Assembly (NCBI RefSeq): GCF_027186265.1
Contig: NZ_CP114176.1
Span: 1,860,001 to 1,924,000 of the forward strand
Reading direction: 5' to 3'
Length of the DNA: 64,000 bases
From: Lentibacillus daqui
Lineage (GTDB): Bacteria > Bacillota > Bacilli > Bacillales > Amphibacillaceae
The notes below the pieces were generated by a model, which saw only the letters and a list, made by a program, of their open reading frames with translations, was not told where the DNA came from and ran no database searches. A program made the translations under genes and the position numbers. Below, piece after piece: positions 16,116-24,191 of this stretch. Within the stretch, counting starts at the first letter, position 1. The number at the start of each line of letters is the position of its first letter.

Positions 16116-16880
16116 ATGTCTGAAGATCAACAATCCACAATGTCAAATGAAAAAGAAATGAATGTTACTGGTCATTTATCCGAGTTGAGAAATCGGCTAA
16201 TCGTTACAGCGGTATTTTTTGTGCTGTTTTTTATCTTGGGCTTCATTTATGTGAAGGATATTTATGGCTTCTTTGTAAATGATTTACCTTTCGAGTTGAA
16301 TGTAATCAGCCCTGGTGAGATTATCTGGATTTATTTTACAATGGCAGGGCTTATTGCCGTCATCGGAACCATACCCGTTATGCTTTTCCAGATTTGGTTG
16401 TTCGTGAAACCTGGATTAACACCTGTTGAGCGCAAAGCCTCTGCTTTATACATACCCGCAGCGTTTTTATTATTTATTGCAGGGCTTGTGTTTGGATACA
16501 TTATATTTGTCAAGCTGATCTTGCCATTTTTACTCTCATTAAATGATGGAATGTTTAATGAACTGTTTACAGTCGATAAGTATTTTAAATTTCTCTTGCG
16601 TGTAACGATACCATTTGCCATTTTGTTTGAGATACCTATTATCTCCATGTTTTTGACCAGGATTGGTGTTCTTACACCGGATTTCATGGTAAAAACGCGA
16701 AAGTATGCCTATTTTATTTTAGTTATTATCGGGGCAGCTGTAACGCCACCTGACTTTGTATTACAGATAGTTGTGGCCATACCGCTAATTTTGCTATACG
16801 AAATCAGTATTTACTTCTCAAAAATTGTATATCGGAAAAAGTTACGCAAGCATCAGGAATTTATGGATCAGGATGACTAG
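16116..16880 (+). CDS. tatC: Twin-arginine translocase subunit TatC
   Basis: Six-helix receptor that binds twin-arginine signal peptides. The product is 254 aa with the N-terminal GHLSELRNRLI (about residues 19-29, conserved in TatC), YVKDIY, then GEIIWIYFTMAGLIA and the loop VPVMLFQIW-like FVKPGLTPVERK. Near the end AVTPPDFVLQIVVAIPLILLYEISI is typical. The start follows AAGGAGCG. Together with the two upstream tatA genes it makes a complete minimal TatAC system. Confidence 0.95.
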   Translation: MSEDQQSTMSNEKEMNVTGHLSELRNRLIVTAVFFVLFFILGFIYVKDIYGFFVNDLPFELNVISPGEIIWIYFTMAGLIAVIGTIPVMLFQIWLFVKPGLTPVERKASALYIPAAFLLFIAGLVFGYIIFVKLILPFLLSLNDGMFNELFTVDKYFKFLLRVTIPFAILFEIPIISMFLTRIGVLTPDFMVKTRKYAYFILVIIGAAVTPPDFVLQIVVAIPLILLYEISIYFSKIVYRKKLRKHQEFMDQDD

Positions 16881-16897
16881 GAACAGGGAGGGAAAAC

Positions 16898-17110
16898 ATG
16901 CGAACTTTTTATCACTATATGATGACCTATCGGGGCAAAAAGCAGCCAGATGAAAAAAGCAAGCTGGCGGATTGGATATTTTACGATCATGATTTCCCTA
17001 AACAGTCTACCAGTTATGCTGAAATTAGTGACTATCTAGAGTGGAACAGTCCATTTCCCAATGCGTTAATGGTGTTTGATGAGTTATGGGAATTATATCA
17101 GTCAAAGTAA
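16898..17110 (+). CDS. YozE family (SAM-like fold) protein
   Basis: A 70-aa protein of the UPF0346/YozE family: RTFYHYMMTYRGKKQPDEKSKLADW is followed by FPKQSTSYAEISDYLE and a C-terminal FDELWELYQ. The family has a small helical, SAM-like fold and no established function. GGGAGGG precedes the ATG. It starts 17 nt after tatC and may be transcribed with it. Confidence 0.85.
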   Translation: MRTFYHYMMTYRGKKQPDEKSKLADWIFYDHDFPKQSTSYAEISDYLEWNSPFPNALMVFDELWELYQSK

Positions 17111-17486
17111 CATTCCACATTTCAGGTATGCCAACGTTTGTAAAAGATTGGTATGCTTTTATGCAAAATTTAAACAAACGTTTGATCAATTTTTAAATGT
17201 AACCGGACGATTGTATACGTCATATATTCCTGATTATTCGTCTCTATTTCGCAAAACTTTTCATATTGTAACAGAGGTTTGTTATAATTTGCGGTTACCC
17301 GGGAAATATTGATTTTGCATTAACCGGCAGCAGAATCATTGCGCCAGTGGTGATCGGGTATTGGTCGTCTAAAAAAGCTTTTACGAACAAAAATCGTAAA
17401 GGCTTTATTTAGTTGCAGCTGCCTACACTCTTCACACATAAATACGTACAATAATTTAGATACTATATACGAAAAGAGGGATAACA
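17111..17486. other. Intergenic region with a hairpin (17374-17406)
   Basis: No gene is apparent. AAAGCTTTTACGA (17374) pairs with TCGTAAAGGCTTT (17394), one G-U, a possible terminator read through from tatC-yozE. Upstream of it, GGTTTGTTATAATTTG near 17277-17292 contains a TATAAT that could serve a promoter, but without a clear -35. Confidence 0.5.
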
Positions 17487-18110
17487 ATGGCATTCCCATT
17501 TCAACAGACACCGCCTAATTTCCCGCCAAATCAAATGTCAATGTTTCGAGGTCTCCGAGGTCCGGTAAATCGTGCCCCAGGAAATATGATGTTTCCAACA
17601 AGAGCAATGCCACCTGCAGCACCGCGGGGTAATTTCATGCAAAACATCCTCGGAAGATTTATGGGATCAGGGGGAGGGGGCATGCAGCAAGCCGCATCAA
17701 TACCAACGCAGGCTGCCGCAAGTGGTGGCGGTCTTACGAATACACTAAATAATGTGCAACAAGTATTAAAAGTGATGCAACAGACCGCGCCAATGGTTCA
17801 AGAGTATGGGCCAATGGTTAAAAATTTGCCCGCTATGTTCCGTATGATGAAAGCTTTTAAGGATTCAGACGGTGATGCTGCTGATAATGATGATAATGAA
17901 TCAGTGGAAGGAAGCGGACAGCCAGAAGAAAAACAAACAAAGGAAACTGATGAACAAGAAAAAAGCAATAGCAAAAGCCCTAATAGATCGAAAAGTGAAA
18001 AAAACACTTCAACCAGAGATGACGGGGAAACAACAGTGTACGACAAGAAAAAGACAACTTCTAAAAGGACGACAAATGATGGCCAATCAAAACCGATGTT
18101 GTTCATTTAA
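17487..18110 (+). CDS. YqfQ/VrrA-like low-complexity protein
   Basis: A 207-aa protein with a Pro/Met/Gly-rich N-terminus (residues 1-75, with a run of glycines), a short conserved core VMQQTAPMVQEYGPMVKNLPAMFRMMKAF (about residues 94-122, pieces QEYGPMVKNLP typical of YqfQ), and a highly charged Ser/Glu/Lys-rich tail. The YqfQ family is of unknown function and is restricted to Bacillales. The start follows AAAGAGGGATAAC. The first base of repeat copy 2 follows its stop codon directly. Confidence 0.65.
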   Translation: MAFPFQQTPPNFPPNQMSMFRGLRGPVNRAPGNMMFPTRAMPPAAPRGNFMQNILGRFMGSGGGGMQQAASIPTQAAASGGGLTNTLNNVQQVLKVMQQTAPMVQEYGPMVKNLPAMFRMMKAFKDSDGDAADNDDNESVEGSGQPEEKQTKETDEQEKSNSKSPNRSKSEKNTSTRDDGETTVYDKKKTTSKRTTNDGQSKPMLFI

Positions 18111-18326
18111 AGTGTGTGTTCAAAAAGGAGGATAAAAAGGACCGAGAAGTTCTAGGCGGCGTAGCTTTGAGCACCGGAGTGTACATAAAAGGTACATGAG
18201 GAGCGGAAAAGCAAGCCAACGAGCTTCTTCAAAGGAAGGCCGACTAAAAACGGGCTTGCGCTCAGGCGTCGGCATACCCCTTTTGCAGGGGCATGTCATT
18301 TTTACCGGACTTTTTGAACATCCTCT
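18111..18326 (+). repeat. Dispersed structured intergenic repeat, long form, copy 2
   Basis: 216 bp, nearly identical to the copy at 2942-3157 (about four differences by eye), same orientation. It starts immediately after the YqfQ-like stop codon. Same terminal inverted repeat and internal GCCGAC/GTCGGC and CCCC/GGGG stems. Non-coding. Confidence 0.9.
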
Positions 18327-18485
18327 TAAAGGGGAATATTAAAAGGGAGCTTCTGCTAAAATCGTCCACGCCCTATGACAACGCAAAACTGTCAGCATTT
18401 CTTGTGCATGCCAAGCACAATACTTGATTTTTCCTTAAAAAAACGAAAAAATGAAGGCAATCATTAAAAATGGAGGTAACTGATC

Positions 18486-19445
18486 ATGGCAGCTAATGAA
18501 GAACTCGCTACATTTGCGGGCGGTTGTTTTTGGTGCATGGTGGAACCGTTTGATGAACGACCAGGTATTAAAAAAGTGGTCTCCGGATATACTGGCGGGA
18601 CAACAGAAAATCCAACCTATGAAGAGGTTTGCACGCATACTACCGGACATGTGGAAGCCGTACAAATCACATTTGATCCAGCTATCATGCCATACGAACA
18701 ATTGGTAGAAACATTTTGGCAACAAATTGATCCCACAGATGCTGGCGGACAATTTAATGATCGCGGGGAATCATATCAAACAGCAATCTTTTATCATAAT
18801 CCAAAGCAAAAAGAAATAGCTGAAGCATCAAAACAAAAATTAGCAGAAAGCGGGAAATTCTCTCGTCCGATTGTTACACCAATTCTTCCCGCTAAGCCTT
18901 TTTACCCTGCCGAGGAAGAACATCAACATTATTATAAGACACATTCTTTTCATTATAATTTATATAAAAAAGGTTCTGGCAGGGCTGATTTCATTAAACG
19001 AAATTGGCAAAACTCATATGACAAAAGTAAACTTAAGGAGCAATTAACACCAATCCAGTATCATGTTACACAGGAAAACGGAACTGAACGGCCGTTCCAA
19101 AACGAATATTGGGATAATAAAAAAGACGGCATTTACGTTGATATTGTTTCCGGTGAGGTATTATTTTCATCCAAAGATCAATTTGATGCAGGATGTGGTT
19201 GGCCAAGCTTTACAAAACCAATTGATAAATATCACGTAAAAGAAAATACGGATACATCACATGGAATGATTCGTACTGAAGTAAGAAGTAAGGAAGCGGA
19301 TTCCCATCTTGGCCATGTTTTTGATGATGGTCCAAAAGAGCATGGAGGATTGCGTTATTGCATGAACTCTGCAGCAATGCGTTTTATCCCGAAAGAAAAA
19401 ATGGATGAAGAAGGTTACGGGCAATATACACACCTATTTTCTTAA
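18486..19445 (+). CDS. msrAB: Fused methionine sulfoxide reductase MsrA-MsrB
   Basis: Repairs oxidised methionine: the MsrA domain reduces the S and the MsrB domain the R sulfoxide. The product is 319 aa. MsrA (about residues 1-155) has the catalytic GGCFWCMVEPF and GYTGG, ending EEEHQHYYKTH. MsrB (about 180-310) has the substrate pocket DAGCGWPSFTKP, RTEVRSKEADSHLGHVF and the catalytic Cys in LRYCMNSAA. The usual pair of CxxC zinc motifs of MsrB is missing, which is common in the Bacillus-type form. Start follows AATGGAGG. Fusion in one frame allows repair of both isomers by one chain. Confidence 0.95.
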   Translation: MAANEELATFAGGCFWCMVEPFDERPGIKKVVSGYTGGTTENPTYEEVCTHTTGHVEAVQITFDPAIMPYEQLVETFWQQIDPTDAGGQFNDRGESYQTAIFYHNPKQKEIAEASKQKLAESGKFSRPIVTPILPAKPFYPAEEEHQHYYKTHSFHYNLYKKGSGRADFIKRNWQNSYDKSKLKEQLTPIQYHVTQENGTERPFQNEYWDNKKDGIYVDIVSGEVLFSSKDQFDAGCGWPSFTKPIDKYHVKENTDTSHGMIRTEVRSKEADSHLGHVFDDGPKEHGGLRYCMNSAAMRFIPKEKMDEEGYGQYTHLFS

Positions 19446-19499
19446 CAATAATTCTATTATGTAAACAAACAAAATGATGTACTGGAGAGAGTTGCCGAA

Positions 19500-19706
19500 A
19501 TGATTCATTTAAATTGGGAAAACAACGAAACAATGAAACAAATTAAGTGTGTACACACAGATGCGAAAAAATTCATTGTTCATCGTAAATTGACACCAGG
19601 GAAGGTGTATGATGTAAAGAATGAAACGGATGAATTTTACTTTATCATTGATAACAGCGATCGTATTGGCGGATATTTAAAAACGTATTTCAAAGAGGAA
19701 AAATAA
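19500..19706 (+). CDS. Small conserved protein, DUF6501-like
   Basis: A 68-aa soluble protein: MIHLNWENNETMKQIKCVHTDAKKF, then LTPGKVYDVKNETDEFYFIIDNS and GGYLKTYF. This pattern fits a small Bacillaceae family I recall as DUF6501, with an SH3-like beta fold expected from the TPGKVYxVKNET stretch. Function unknown. GGAGAG lies before the ATG, and its terminator overlaps the stop. Confidence 0.65.
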   Translation: MIHLNWENNETMKQIKCVHTDAKKFIVHRKLTPGKVYDVKNETDEFYFIIDNSDRIGGYLKTYFKEEK

Positions 19707-19729
19707 CAGGATTGTTCCTGTTATTTTTT
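19701..19729 (+). terminator. Terminator of the DUF6501-like gene
   Basis: AAATAACAGG / CCTGTTATTT, a perfect 10-bp stem with a 6-nt loop, then Ts; it overlaps the stop codon. Confidence 0.85.
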
Positions 19730-19960
19730 ATATTCAAAAGCGGAAGTTGCGTCCGATAAATCAACATCGACTCAGTGGAAATGTTTATTTTTTAAATTGT
19801 GTATACTTTTGTCATTTCCTGTCAATAATTAGCATAATAGCGAAACTACTGGGGAAACATTTCACTTTATCTTTTCTATTTTTTGCAGTTAGTGTTATAA
19901 TTTTATTTAATTAATAGTATCACCGTTAAAAAATTATTGTCACATAAAGGACTGAATAGA

Positions 19961-20518
19961 TTGAAAAAAATATTCTTGGTTCGTCATTGTGCGGCTGACG
20001 GTCAGCATAAAGATTCCCCGTTAACATACGAAGGGTTACGGCAAGCGCAATTACTTTCTACATTTTTTAAAAACCAGCGTATTAAATTCGACAAAATTAT
20101 TTCAAGTCCTTACTTGCGTGCAATAGAAAGTATTAAACCATATGCTGAACAGGTTAATGCTAGAATTGAAGTGAATGAAAATTTGCGGGAACGAATCTTA
20201 AGTGAACAACCGATTGATGATTGGCTAGGTATACTCGAACGATCATTTTCAGATCTTGATTTTGCGTTGCCTGGTGGTGAATCCGGTAACGATGCCATAA
20301 ACCGGGCAAATTCTGTTTTGGATACCATTTACGCTGACGATGCTTTGCAAAATGTTATTATTGTCAGCCATGGTAACTTAATTGCATTATTGCTAAAACA
20401 GTTTGATCATTCCTATGGCTTTGAACAATGGAAGAAACTAAGAAATCCGGATGTTTATGTGATTCATACTGATCAAAAAGCAAAAACAGTGGAATGTTTA
20501 TGGAATGGTAATGAATGA
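19961..20518 (+). CDS. Histidine phosphatase (phosphoglycerate mutase superfamily) protein
   Basis: A 185-aa phosphohydrolase of unknown substrate. The catalytic RHG-type motif is LVRHCAADG (about residue 7, with Cys instead of Gly after His, an allowed change), followed by SPYLRAIES with the second conserved Arg, LPGGES, and IIVSHGNLIA with the second catalytic His. The start is a TTG at 19961, 10 nt after AAAGGA; an earlier in-frame TTG at 19937 has no ribosome site. It may be a general phosphatase rather than a glycolytic mutase. Confidence 0.85.
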   Translation: MKKIFLVRHCAADGQHKDSPLTYEGLRQAQLLSTFFKNQRIKFDKIISSPYLRAIESIKPYAEQVNARIEVNENLRERILSEQPIDDWLGILERSFSDLDFALPGGESGNDAINRANSVLDTIYADDALQNVIIVSHGNLIALLLKQFDHSYGFEQWKKLRNPDVYVIHTDQKAKTVECLWNGNE

Positions 20519-20558
20519 AGTACACCAGATTCGGCGGGGAATGGATTATGCCCCGCTT

Positions 20559-21755
20559 TTACACAGGCAAGTATAAGTTGGCCAACAGAATTCCCAGACT
20601 TTCCCGATAAATAACAGTAAATTGTTCGATGGGTAACGGGTTTACCCCACAACCAAGTTCAATTGTAAAACCGGGATTTTGAAACGCTTGAATAAACCAA
20701 TCTTTAAATCCTGCATAGTTATCCAAAACATGAACCGGGCGATAGCCGCTTACTCGTGCATACTCATCCGCCTGACACGCTGAATGTTTAGGTTCCAGTC
20801 CTAAAAATCCCCAATATATTTCCCGTCCTTGTGTATGAAACGCCATCACTCGTGAAAAATTTCTTGTTTTAACAAGCTCGGCCATTGCGATTGATTCCGG
20901 TTCAGACAGAGGGGCAGTTCCTGGAAAATCCCTCGGACCTGGTACCTTTGGTTTTCTTTGTGCTTCCTTTTCCCATAATGCAGGGTATTGCTTGTTAAGA
21001 TCAACACCCAAAATATTTGCTTTCCAGCTGGAGAAATCCGCATTCTGATCGTTTAGTTGGCATACGTCAGCTTGATATGATCCGGCAGCAGTTGAACCAT
21101 TTAAGACAAGATTCACGCCATCAGGATTTACCATTGGAACAATTGACAGACAAGTATTAATATATTGAGATAACATATAAACATCAAGGATCGAAGTATT
21201 ATTTGTAAGTGACAGTGCATATTGATTTACAAATTTCATAATAACCGAAGTAGTGATCCATTCATTGGCATGAAACGACCCATTGATATGTATATGTTTA
21301 TCTCCCATACCAATTTGCAGTTCAACAATATCTTTGCCCATAACAGAATGGCCAATCGATTGACCAATGATGAATGGGTAAACGGTTATCAGCTGGTTGA
21401 TCGTTTCCACCAGTTGTTCATATGTATATGGCTCACCATCAGGTACAATTAGCTCATTAATGCGTTCTGGAATGTATATCCGTTGTCCAGTTTGAATATG
21501 ACAATTTTTTACAAATGGGTTCACTAATAATATTGCATCCATTGGGAGATGATAATGATTGGCAATCTCCCATAATGTATCTGTTTCAGCTACTATATAT
21601 TCACGTAAACGGTAACCAGGAATTTGCAAACTTGCCCCAGCCTCAATTGAATCTGATGTCAGCTTGGGGTTTGATTTTTCAATTAAAACGGCTGGAATAC
21701 CAAATAGTTGGCTAAAATACCATAATGAATCATTGCGTCGTACCGTAACTTCCAT
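20559..21755 (-). CDS. LysM-containing M14 gamma-D-glutamyl-L-diamino acid endopeptidase (YqgT/ENP1-like)
   Basis: Zinc peptidase expected to cut the stem-peptide link between gamma-D-Glu and the diamino acid in peptidoglycan. The product is 398 aa with two N-terminal LysM-type repeats (about residues 1-46 and 47-95; DSLWYFSQLFGIP, DTLWEIANHYHLP) and a carboxypeptidase-A-like domain (about 110-398). Zinc ligands are in GSFHANEW (His and Glu) with the later His in IVPMVNPDG/AFHTQG region, and the catalytic Glu is in FTIELGCG. No signal peptide is seen, as in the sporulation-linked homologues. GGAGGAAATTGA precedes the ATG. Confidence 0.85.
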   Translation of the reverse strand: MEVTVRRNDSLWYFSQLFGIPAVLIEKSNPKLTSDSIEAGASLQIPGYRLREYIVAETDTLWEIANHYHLPMDAILLVNPFVKNCHIQTGQRIYIPERINELIVPDGEPYTYEQLVETINQLITVYPFIIGQSIGHSVMGKDIVELQIGMGDKHIHINGSFHANEWITTSVIMKFVNQYALSLTNNTSILDVYMLSQYINTCLSIVPMVNPDGVNLVLNGSTAAGSYQADVCQLNDQNADFSSWKANILGVDLNKQYPALWEKEAQRKPKVPGPRDFPGTAPLSEPESIAMAELVKTRNFSRVMAFHTQGREIYWGFLGLEPKHSACQADEYARVSGYRPVHVLDNYAGFKDWFIQAFQNPGFTIELGCGVNPLPIEQFTVIYRESLGILLANLYLPV

Positions 21756-21967
21756 TCAATTTCCTCCTCTGACTAGAGATATCCAGCAATCAGTATCTCT
21801 ACTTTTCCTATTATTAATCCTATGACAAAACAGACAAAAAGATGAATTTCAGCGAAAATCTTGAAAGAATCAGGGTTGTTCGTTACTATATTAGTATACA
21901 AATTTTACTTTACTTTATGGATGAATTTGTACATATAGAGAAAAGGTATTGAAAGGAGGATTTTCAC

Positions 21968-22207
21968 GTGGCATTTGTGATTACTTCACCTTGTTTGAAT
22001 GAAAAATCAGGCGAGTGTGTGGAAGTATGTCCTGTTGACTGTATAGAAGAAGGTAAAGATATGTTTTATATTGATCCCGATATCTGTATCGATTGCGGTG
22101 CATGTGAAGCAGTATGTCCTGTCGAGGCAATTTATATGGAAGATGAAATACCAGAAGAAGAAACGAAATACATTGAATTAAATCGGCAATTTTTTGAAGA
22201 CCGGTAA
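21968..22207 (+). CDS. Ferredoxin with two Fe-S cluster motifs
   Basis: A 79-aa soluble electron carrier. Cys at about residues 9, 17, 21 and 25 (PCLNEKSGECVEVCPVDCI) and 40, 43, 46 and 50 (DICIDCGACEAVCPVEAI) give two clusters; the wider first spacing suggests a 3Fe-4S or atypical 4Fe-4S centre as in 7Fe ferredoxins. The rest is acidic. The start is a GTG at 21968, after GAAAGGAGG. It stands alone between convergent and divergent neighbours, and partners are unknown. Confidence 0.92.
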   Translation: MAFVITSPCLNEKSGECVEVCPVDCIEEGKDMFYIDPDICIDCGACEAVCPVEAIYMEDEIPEEETKYIELNRQFFEDR

Positions 22208-22277
22208 GTACCCCAGCCGCTGGAAGTTGGAGCCGGGTGAGGGAATAAAGCTATGAATTTTATACTGCCTTAACTAG

Positions 22278-22316
22278 TAGATAAAGCCACTATGGGGTAC
22301 ATGGTGGCTTTATCTA
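22278..22316. terminator. Bidirectional terminator between ferredoxin and acyP
   Basis: Perfect 13-bp stem TAGATAAAGCCAC / GTGGCTTTATCTA with a 13-nt loop, between convergent genes. Confidence 0.85.
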
Positions 22317-22318
22317 TA

Positions 22319-22594
22319 TTATTGTTTGATTGAAAAACCGGTAAAATCTTGTTCGGTTGCTGATGTTGATTCAACTTGTATCTGATCAACACGAATAAAT
22401 GGACTAAATCCAGACTTCATATCCTCCAAATATTGTTCGATATTTGTATGATCTCCGGCAATTTCCATCTCCACTGTGCCATCTTCCTTATTTCGCACCC
22501 ATCCAACCAGTTTATGCTGTACCGCTGATTGTTTTGCTGCGTAACGAAATCCAACACCTTGAACGCGACCACTTACGATTACGTGAATTGCCAT
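22319..22594 (-). CDS. acyP: Acylphosphatase
   Basis: Hydrolyses acyl phosphates such as acetyl phosphate. The 91-aa product has the complete signature: VSGRVQGVGFRYAAKQ (about residues 7-22, phosphate loop with catalytic Arg) and VGWVRNKEDGTVEMEIAG (about 30-47, catalytic Asn). AAGGGGGAT precedes the ATG. Monocistronic. Confidence 0.95.
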   Translation of the reverse strand: MAIHVIVSGRVQGVGFRYAAKQSAVQHKLVGWVRNKEDGTVEMEIAGDHTNIEQYLEDMKSGFSPFIRVDQIQVESTSATEQDFTGFSIKQ

Positions 22595-22949
22595 TGTTTT
22601 ATATATCCCCCTTATAATTATCGTTCTGTCTATATATTACTTAACCATAAACAGATAAAATAAAACACAATGGAGCGATTTCTTTATCACCATTAACCGG
22701 CAGTAATACCCCCATTGATTGAAGTTTCACTTTATAAAAAACACGGTGATTAGGGATTAAAAGGTTTTCATATTGGTAATGCTCATAGTAACAATATAGG
22801 ATCAAATGTACAGTAATAATTGGCGAAAAGATGCTGAAACCTGCGTGCAGCCAAGATGGTGGAACAAGTAATTTGTATGCGGTATCAAAACCAATGTAAC
22901 ATCACTTTTTAAGCTTGTACTACTGGAAAAAGTGTCAAAAAAGCAACAA
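22595..22949. other. Intergenic region between acyP and the nar operon
   Basis: No gene visible. It holds the acyP promoter region on the minus strand and leads to the Fnr-like site at 22950. No hairpin with a T run or coding stretch with a ribosome site was found. Confidence 0.5.
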
Positions 22950-22991
22950 CGTGACAATTCTCACATTAATTTGATTACGTATTGTTATAAG
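22950..22991 (+). promoter_or_regulatory. Fnr-like box and -10 element of the nar operon
   Basis: CGTGACAATTCTCACA (22950-22965) matches TGTGA-N6-TCACA at nine of ten fixed positions. TATAAG at 22986-22991 would place transcription start near 22998, so the box centre is at about -40.5/-41.5, the class II activator position used by Fnr. There is no good -35, as expected for an activator-dependent promoter. The leader to the first gene is about 115 nt. Confidence 0.7.
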
Positions 22992-23113
22992 ATTTTTACC
23001 ATGTTATGCTACATTTGTATTAAGGAAAAAGAAAAGTACTGTTATAGTTTGAATCAACTTTTGACTAATACAGTTCTTTTATTCAGTTTAAGTAAAAAAT
23101 AGGAAGTGATGAG

Positions 23114-23530
23114 ATGTCAGGGCCTGCTTTAAAGCATGTGGACAGTCACGCGGCTATCCATGAAGCCGCATTAAATGAAGCAGCAGAGTTAACGGAATTA
23201 CTCGACAAGCTTGTAAAAGACGGGCATGTCGAAAAAGCTTTGGAAGTGGCATTTGTTACCGTGGAACATTGGGAAACTCGTACACTAAGGCACGCCGATT
23301 CTGAGGAAGAAGGATTATATAAAGAACTTGCTGAAGCTGATCCGTCCTTAAAAGATTCGATTGTAGAATTAACACGTGATCATAATCTGTTAAGACTGCT
23401 AGTTGCAGAAATCAGAACATTACTTGATCAAGGGACGGTCAACGATTACATTGTGCAACGATTTCAAGCATTAATTATTGTTGATGAGCTTCATAATCGA
23501 TCAGAAGAGAAGATTTTACCTGATCATTGA
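23114..23530 (+). CDS. Hemerythrin-like HHE domain protein, first gene of the nar operon
   Basis: A 138-aa helical protein with the spaced His/Glu ligands of a di-iron hemerythrin fold: H12/H16, H52 (VEHWETRT), H60 with E64 (RHADSEEEGL), RDHNLL near residue 90 and DELHNRSEEKIL near 127. Such proteins bind O2 or NO or handle iron; here an oxygen/NO sensing or protective role for nitrate reductase is inference. GGAAGTGATG precedes the ATG. It is the first gene behind the Fnr-like promoter; 26 nt separate it from the next start. Confidence 0.78.
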   Translation: MSGPALKHVDSHAAIHEAALNEAAELTELLDKLVKDGHVEKALEVAFVTVEHWETRTLRHADSEEEGLYKELAEADPSLKDSIVELTRDHNLLRLLVAEIRTLLDQGTVNDYIVQRFQALIIVDELHNRSEEKILPDH

Positions 23531-23556
23531 CCATGTCATTATTGGAGGTGGAAACA

Positions 23557-23874
23557 TTGACATCAGAAAATGAAAAAACTCCGAAAGAAAGATCATTAAG
23601 GATTTGTTTTCCAAAGTTATACAGACAAATTGTTACAAAACTGGAAGACTTTCATATTCACCCATATGATCTGCAAATAAATATAAAAGAGAAAAAGGGG
23701 AGTTACCAATTAATTCTTCATTATGGGAAAGGATACTCCCACACTGTGTCGCAACATTTTACAGCTGTGCAACTGAACGAAATGGACCCGGGTATTATTG
23801 ATTTCGTTCTGCAAAACGTGGATGCGATTAAGGAAGTAATGGTTGCCGATTACTTTAAAATGATGAAAGTGTAA
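23557..23874 (+). CDS. Unrecognised 105-aa protein in the nar operon
   Basis: I do not recognise this family. Start chosen as TTG 23557, 6 nt after GGAGGTG; an ATG at 23533 has no ribosome site. The product is soluble, with a basic first third (KERSLRICFPKLYRQIVTKLED) followed by mixed strands (LQINIKEKKGSYQLILHYGKGYSH) and a C-terminal helix (EVMVADYFKMMKV). No Cys cluster or membrane segment is present. Its place between a hemerythrin-like gene and narGHJI suggests a role in nitrate respiration, which is inference from context only. Confidence 0.7.
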   Translation: MTSENEKTPKERSLRICFPKLYRQIVTKLEDFHIHPYDLQINIKEKKGSYQLILHYGKGYSHTVSQHFTAVQLNEMDPGIIDFVLQNVDAIKEVMVADYFKMMKV

Positions 23875-23915
23875 ACCACTGGGGTATCCGATATTTGTAG
23901 AAAGGAAGATTGTCA

Positions 23916-24185
23916 ATGTTTATGTTTGAAGAGGATGCCAATCTTGTTCAAGACCGTGAAGATTTGATTGCTGTACTTCGAATGCGGTTTGGGAATATAC
24001 AACCAGGTGTAGTGGATGCTGTTTATAAGATCAGTGATATGAACACTCTGGAGCGCTTGATCCTGGTTGCAGCAAATGCACCGGAATTAAAAATATTTCT
24101 CGAGGAGTTGGAAGAAGGATCCGGCACATTTAAATTGTTGGGGGAACGCTTTAATCCAATTGATTCATTACATGAAGAAGGGTGA
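23916..24185 (+). CDS. Unrecognised 89-aa acidic protein directly upstream of narG
   Basis: Function unknown. ATG 23916 follows AAAGGAAG at 7 nt; it ends 6 nt before the narG start. The product is acidic and helical. The stretch LRMRFGNIQPGVVDAVYKISDMNTLERLI faintly resembles the C-terminal RFG-type segment of DUF4351 proteins, with a leucine-rich end (LKIFLEELEEG), but this is a weak resemblance. The tight spacing to narG suggests translational coupling and a possible NarG-specific accessory role. Confidence 0.7.
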   Translation: MFMFEEDANLVQDREDLIAVLRMRFGNIQPGVVDAVYKISDMNTLERLILVAANAPELKIFLEELEEGSGTFKLLGERFNPIDSLHEEG

Positions 24186-24191
24186 TTTCCG

